Origin: Dermatophagoides farinae
Lineage: Eukaryota; Arthropoda; Arachnida; Sarcoptiformes; Pyroglyphidae
Direction: 5' to 3'
Assembly: GCF_024713945.1 (NCBI RefSeq)
Contig: NC_134678.1
Coordinates: 5,270,001 to 5,334,000 of the forward strand
DNA: 64,000 nucleotides
The translations under genes and the position numbers were made by a program. Below the pieces are notes generated by a model. The model worked only from the letters and a program-made list of their open reading frames with translations. It made no database searches and was not told the origin of the DNA. Shown here in pieces: positions 61,008-64,000 of this stretch. Position 1 is the first letter of the stretch; each line of letters starts with the position of its first letter.

Positions 61008-63395
61008 TTAATATCTAAGGCCAGATTTTTTTTTATTATTTCGAATGTTTTTAACTCTTCGTTTATGTTGACCATCATTAATCCTTTGATGGACTAATTG
61101 TGCATCATCATTTACATCATTAACGATTGTTTGATGTCCATCATTTTCATATTCAGTATTTGCTGGAGATGTTAAAGTATTTTGATTACCCGAGGTTGTA
61201 TCATCATCATTTGGATCATATTGATAATCACCTAATGGTTGATTTTCGTGATCTTCATAATCCGGAATAGAAGGTGGAATAGTAGCGGCAGCCACATCGT
61301 CATTTCCCGTTAGATCACCATTACCTTGTTTTCCATCATCAATATAATCTTCAGGAGTAGAATTCTGATCATCATCATGACCATGATCATAATTATTATG
61401 GTGAATATTATCTTCTTCATAATTATGATTATGATAGTCAGGTATATGGGGATTAAAATCATTAAATGGATCACCGAATGATACAGATGCTGGTAGATAT
61501 CGTGGTTTATGAAGATACGGATTGCCCATAAAAGTTGATGAGCCAAAATCATTGGAAGGTAAAAAGAGATGATTAGGTGTGAATATCTGTGGATAGAATG
61601 GTTCATTCATTGTATTTGAAAAATCTGACCAACTCCATAATGGTAATTTATTTGGTTTTAAATCAGCAAGATGATCATCTAAATTAGTGTAAACGAATGG
61701 TAACGTGTGATGGTTATGATAATGATGTGAGTTTCTTGGCTTTGTTGTTCGTAGATGTTTTTTTGGCCGATAAAATGTTTGTCGCCAATATTCATCGTCA
61801 TTTGTATATGGATCTATTTGTTGCATATTAGATGGATAATTATTCTCATGTTTTTGTTTCCTACGCTTTCGATAATAGGTATGAAAATGAGGATATGGTT
61901 TCGAATGATAACGAGTTTCATCATCAAATTCTTTCATCGGCGAATGGTCACTTTCCATTAACATTGATTGTAGAGATGGTTGTGATAAGGAAGGTGGATA
62001 AAAATTAGGATAAACAGGCATAAAATCAATATTTTTCGAGAATTTTAGATTTTTTGGTTTTTGTTCCGAAAATGATGACATTGCAATATTACGTCGCGTT
62101 CTTCGGAGTGGTTTCATTTCTTTAGGAACTTTCTCGATTGACGGTATTGGAAAAGATTCATCATTATCACGATCATCATCGTCATCATCATCACGATCAT
62201 CATCTTCTTCATTTGATGGTGGTTCATCACTGTCCGATTCTCCTCGGGGTTCATTCTTGGTTGCTGTTTGTGTATCAAATTGGTTATCAAAATCATCGCG
62301 TAAATCTTCAGGATCTGCATCTGGTTCTTTGTCCGGTTCTGGTTCTGACTCAGGTTCCTGTTCTTCCTTTTCTTGGACATTGCTCGGTGATTCCGATGTT
62401 TCATTAGCATTGCTGTCATTGGTTTCACTACTTTCAGGCTGGGTGTTATCACTTGAAATATCTTTTCCATTGTTTGTATCGTGATTGTCATTCTCTTCTA
62501 TTTTTTCAGGATTCGGTGCCGTATCTGGCAATTCTTCAATATAATTTTGACTTCCATCATTGATTTCTTTGTTTGATTGAATCGATTTGCGGTGACGATT
62601 TAGATATTCGAACGGATCATAAGGTAAAGGGTTGTCATCATCAGTATTTTCTTCTTCTTTGTCATCATGATGATTATCATTAGTGTCATCATTGTTGTCT
62701 TCATCATCGCTAACATCGTTTGGATAATCGTCGCTTTCTTTCTCCAAACATTTATCTACTTTATCGGGTTCATTCGACCTTATCGGTTTATTATCATCTG
62801 AAGGAGCTGAACAAGGAAAAGTTTGCCGTTGATGATCTGAATCAGAAATTTGTTTTGAATCTGTGCAATCATTTTTTGGTTTATCAAATTTCCAGTCATT
62901 TGACATATCTAATGATGGTAATCCAAACGATGTGAATTCATCTAATGAATACGTAGGTGAAAATGTTGATTGTGGAAACATTTGTGGTTGAAAATTCAAA
63001 AGTAATTCAGGCTGACCTGACAACACTAAGGAATTGGGTTCCATCATCGTTAATGATGATGATTCCGGAAGAAATTGTTGAGTATTTGATTGTTGATTCG
63101 GAATATTATTGATTTGAATGTCCAATTTATTATTATGATCAGACAGTAAAAATTGTGGACGCCAATTTGTATCGAAAATATTCAATATGGATTCAGATCC
63201 GGTGAGATTTTCATTCTTATTGATTTGTTTTTCATTATTAACTGTAGAAGAATTTGAAACTTTAAGTAGAATTTGGCGAAGAATATCCGGTTTCATCACT
63301 TTTTGATCGCACAAACAATTATTCAAATTGAATGCTGTAATGATAATATATGAAAACAGTAAACTTTTAAAAATATTTTTTGTTGGAACAGACAT
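61008..63395 (-). CDS. Acidic low-complexity secreted protein with furin-like site
   Basis: An intronless frame; I choose ATG 63395 (795 codons) because it begins a good signal peptide (KSLLFSYIIITAFNLNNCLC). An earlier in-frame ATG (63464) would bury it. The mature part is Asn/Asp/Ser-rich, then strongly acidic (Asp/Glu tracts at about 62640-62720 and 62160-62220, and EPEPD repeats near 62330). A dibasic cluster RRTRRN (about 62085-62105) fits furin-type processing, and the second half is Pro/Tyr/His-rich (DPYTNDD, HNHHTLPF) with a further KRR near the C terminus. There are no cysteines to speak of and no domain I recognise. It might be a precursor protein, a matrix or cuticle-associated protein, or a calcium-binding acidic protein; none is shown. 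The length of open frame in AT-rich DNA makes it very likely real. Confidence 0.8.
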   Translation of the reverse strand: MSVPTKNIFKSLLFSYIIITAFNLNNCLCDQKVMKPDILRQILLKVSNSSTVNNEKQINKNENLTGSESILNIFDTNWRPQFLLSDHNNKLDIQINNIPNQQSNTQQFLPESSSLTMMEPNSLVLSGQPELLLNFQPQMFPQSTFSPTYSLDEFTSFGLPSLDMSNDWKFDKPKNDCTDSKQISDSDHQRQTFPCSAPSDDNKPIRSNEPDKVDKCLEKESDDYPNDVSDDEDNNDDTNDNHHDDKEEENTDDDNPLPYDPFEYLNRHRKSIQSNKEINDGSQNYIEELPDTAPNPEKIEENDNHDTNNGKDISSDNTQPESSETNDSNANETSESPSNVQEKEEQEPESEPEPDKEPDADPEDLRDDFDNQFDTQTATKNEPRGESDSDEPPSNEEDDDRDDDDDDDRDNDESFPIPSIEKVPKEMKPLRRTRRNIAMSSFSEQKPKNLKFSKNIDFMPVYPNFYPPSLSQPSLQSMLMESDHSPMKEFDDETRYHSKPYPHFHTYYRKRRKQKHENNYPSNMQQIDPYTNDDEYWRQTFYRPKKHLRTTKPRNSHHYHNHHTLPFVYTNLDDHLADLKPNKLPLWSWSDFSNTMNEPFYPQIFTPNHLFLPSNDFGSSTFMGNPYLHKPRYLPASVSFGDPFNDFNPHIPDYHNHNYEEDNIHHNNYDHGHDDDQNSTPEDYIDDGKQGNGDLTGNDDVAAATIPPSIPDYEDHENQPLGDYQYDPNDDDTTSGNQNTLTSPANTEYENDGHQTIVNDVNDDAQLVHQRINDGQHKRRVKNIRNNKKKSGLRY

Positions 63396-64000
63396 GTTGA
63401 CAACAGGACGAACAACGTTGACAATGTTCCAATAAGATACGATATGATAAACCAATCCATCCATTCTAATCTCATTCAAGATCAATACGAACAAGTTTTT
63501 GTTATTTTGCCAAAATTCATCAGTTCATTTGATAGAGTGATTCGGGAATGAATGAAAATAATGATGATAAAAAAAACAATATAAAGAGAAATAGTATAGA
63601 CGATTCCCGGTATTGTAAGTTGTCGGTAATCATGTGTGTCGAGCATATATACAAACACAGGATTTCCTTATTCGTTCACGAAAAAAAAAATCATATCAAT
63701 TGTTCATCACGAACTGTGTGAAATAAAAAAAAAAATTTAATCAATCTGAATGAAATTGAAACCAAAATTTATAATTTGTTTTTTTTTTCTTTTTTTGAAA
63801 GAAATTGAAAAGAAAAATCCACTTTTTTCAATCGAATGCACGTTCATCTTGAATTGTGTCTGTGTAGCAAACATAAAATTCGGTATATAACGATAAAATG
63901 GAAAAAAAATATTGGAAACCAATATAATTATCGAATGCGGAAAAAAAACATAAAATTGACATTAGATTGAGTAGAAAAATTAAATGAAGAACAGGAAACA
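63396..64000. other. Upstream flank of the acidic secreted protein gene
   Basis: No gene seen; poly-A/T and short AT-rich sequence. It probably carries the promoter of the minus-strand gene. A TATA-like ACAATATAAAGAG lies on the plus strand near 63570 but no plus-strand gene follows within the window. Confidence 0.4.

Overview
The window looks like nuclear DNA of a small-genome arthropod, most probably an acariform mite of the Dermatophagoides type. The reasons are: very AT-rich intergenic DNA crowded with ATG/CAT and GTT/CAA triplet tracts, spliceosomal introns mostly of 55-80 bases with GT..AG ends, proteins full of His, Asn, Ser and Gln runs, and a set of clearly metazoan genes. The species is an inference; no rRNA, tRNA or mitochondrial marker is present to fix it.

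Layout. 1-30.8 kb is almost empty: a small C2H2 zinc-finger gene (6684-7067), a large intronless PTB-domain gene on the minus strand (12008-14899), an isolated cysteine-rich defensin-like exon (25.6-25.85 kb), a 131-bp TIR element near 1.4 kb and a pure (TC)80 microsatellite. 30.8-46.2 kb is gene-dense: DNAJC4-like co-chaperone (+), voltage-gated proton channel HVCN1 (-), a secreted serpin (-), a Helitron-type helicase relic inside a block flanked by an 18-bp direct repeat, the COPII GTPase SAR1 (-; five short exons), mitochondrial ribosomal protein MRPS24 (+), puromycin-sensitive aminopeptidase NPEPPS (-) and mitochondrial asparaginyl-tRNA synthetase NARS2 (+). 46.2-52.2 kb is again nearly empty. 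52.2-63.5 kb holds a single-pass VWC-domain membrane protein with cytoplasmic PPxY motifs (+), a spermidine/spermine acetyltransferase-like enzyme with an overlapping upstream reading frame (+), a TLC-domain multi-pass protein of the TLCD1/2 type (+) and an acidic, low-complexity secreted protein with a furin-like site (-).

The genes are not an operon or pathway; they are independent housekeeping and secretory genes. NPEPPS and NARS2 are divergent (595 bases between start codons), SAR1 and MRPS24 are divergent, MRPS24 and NPEPPS converge with 101 bases between stops, and DNAJC4 and HVCN1 converge. Two genes serve mitochondrial translation (MRPS24, NARS2) and flank NPEPPS. Multi-exon models below were built by eye from splice consensus, phase and family conservation; coding totals are divisible by three in every model. 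I found no convincing unknown multi-gene system. The best leads are the acetyltransferase leader reading frame, the orphan defensin-like exon, the histidine-rich outer loop of the proton channel and the Helitron relic.
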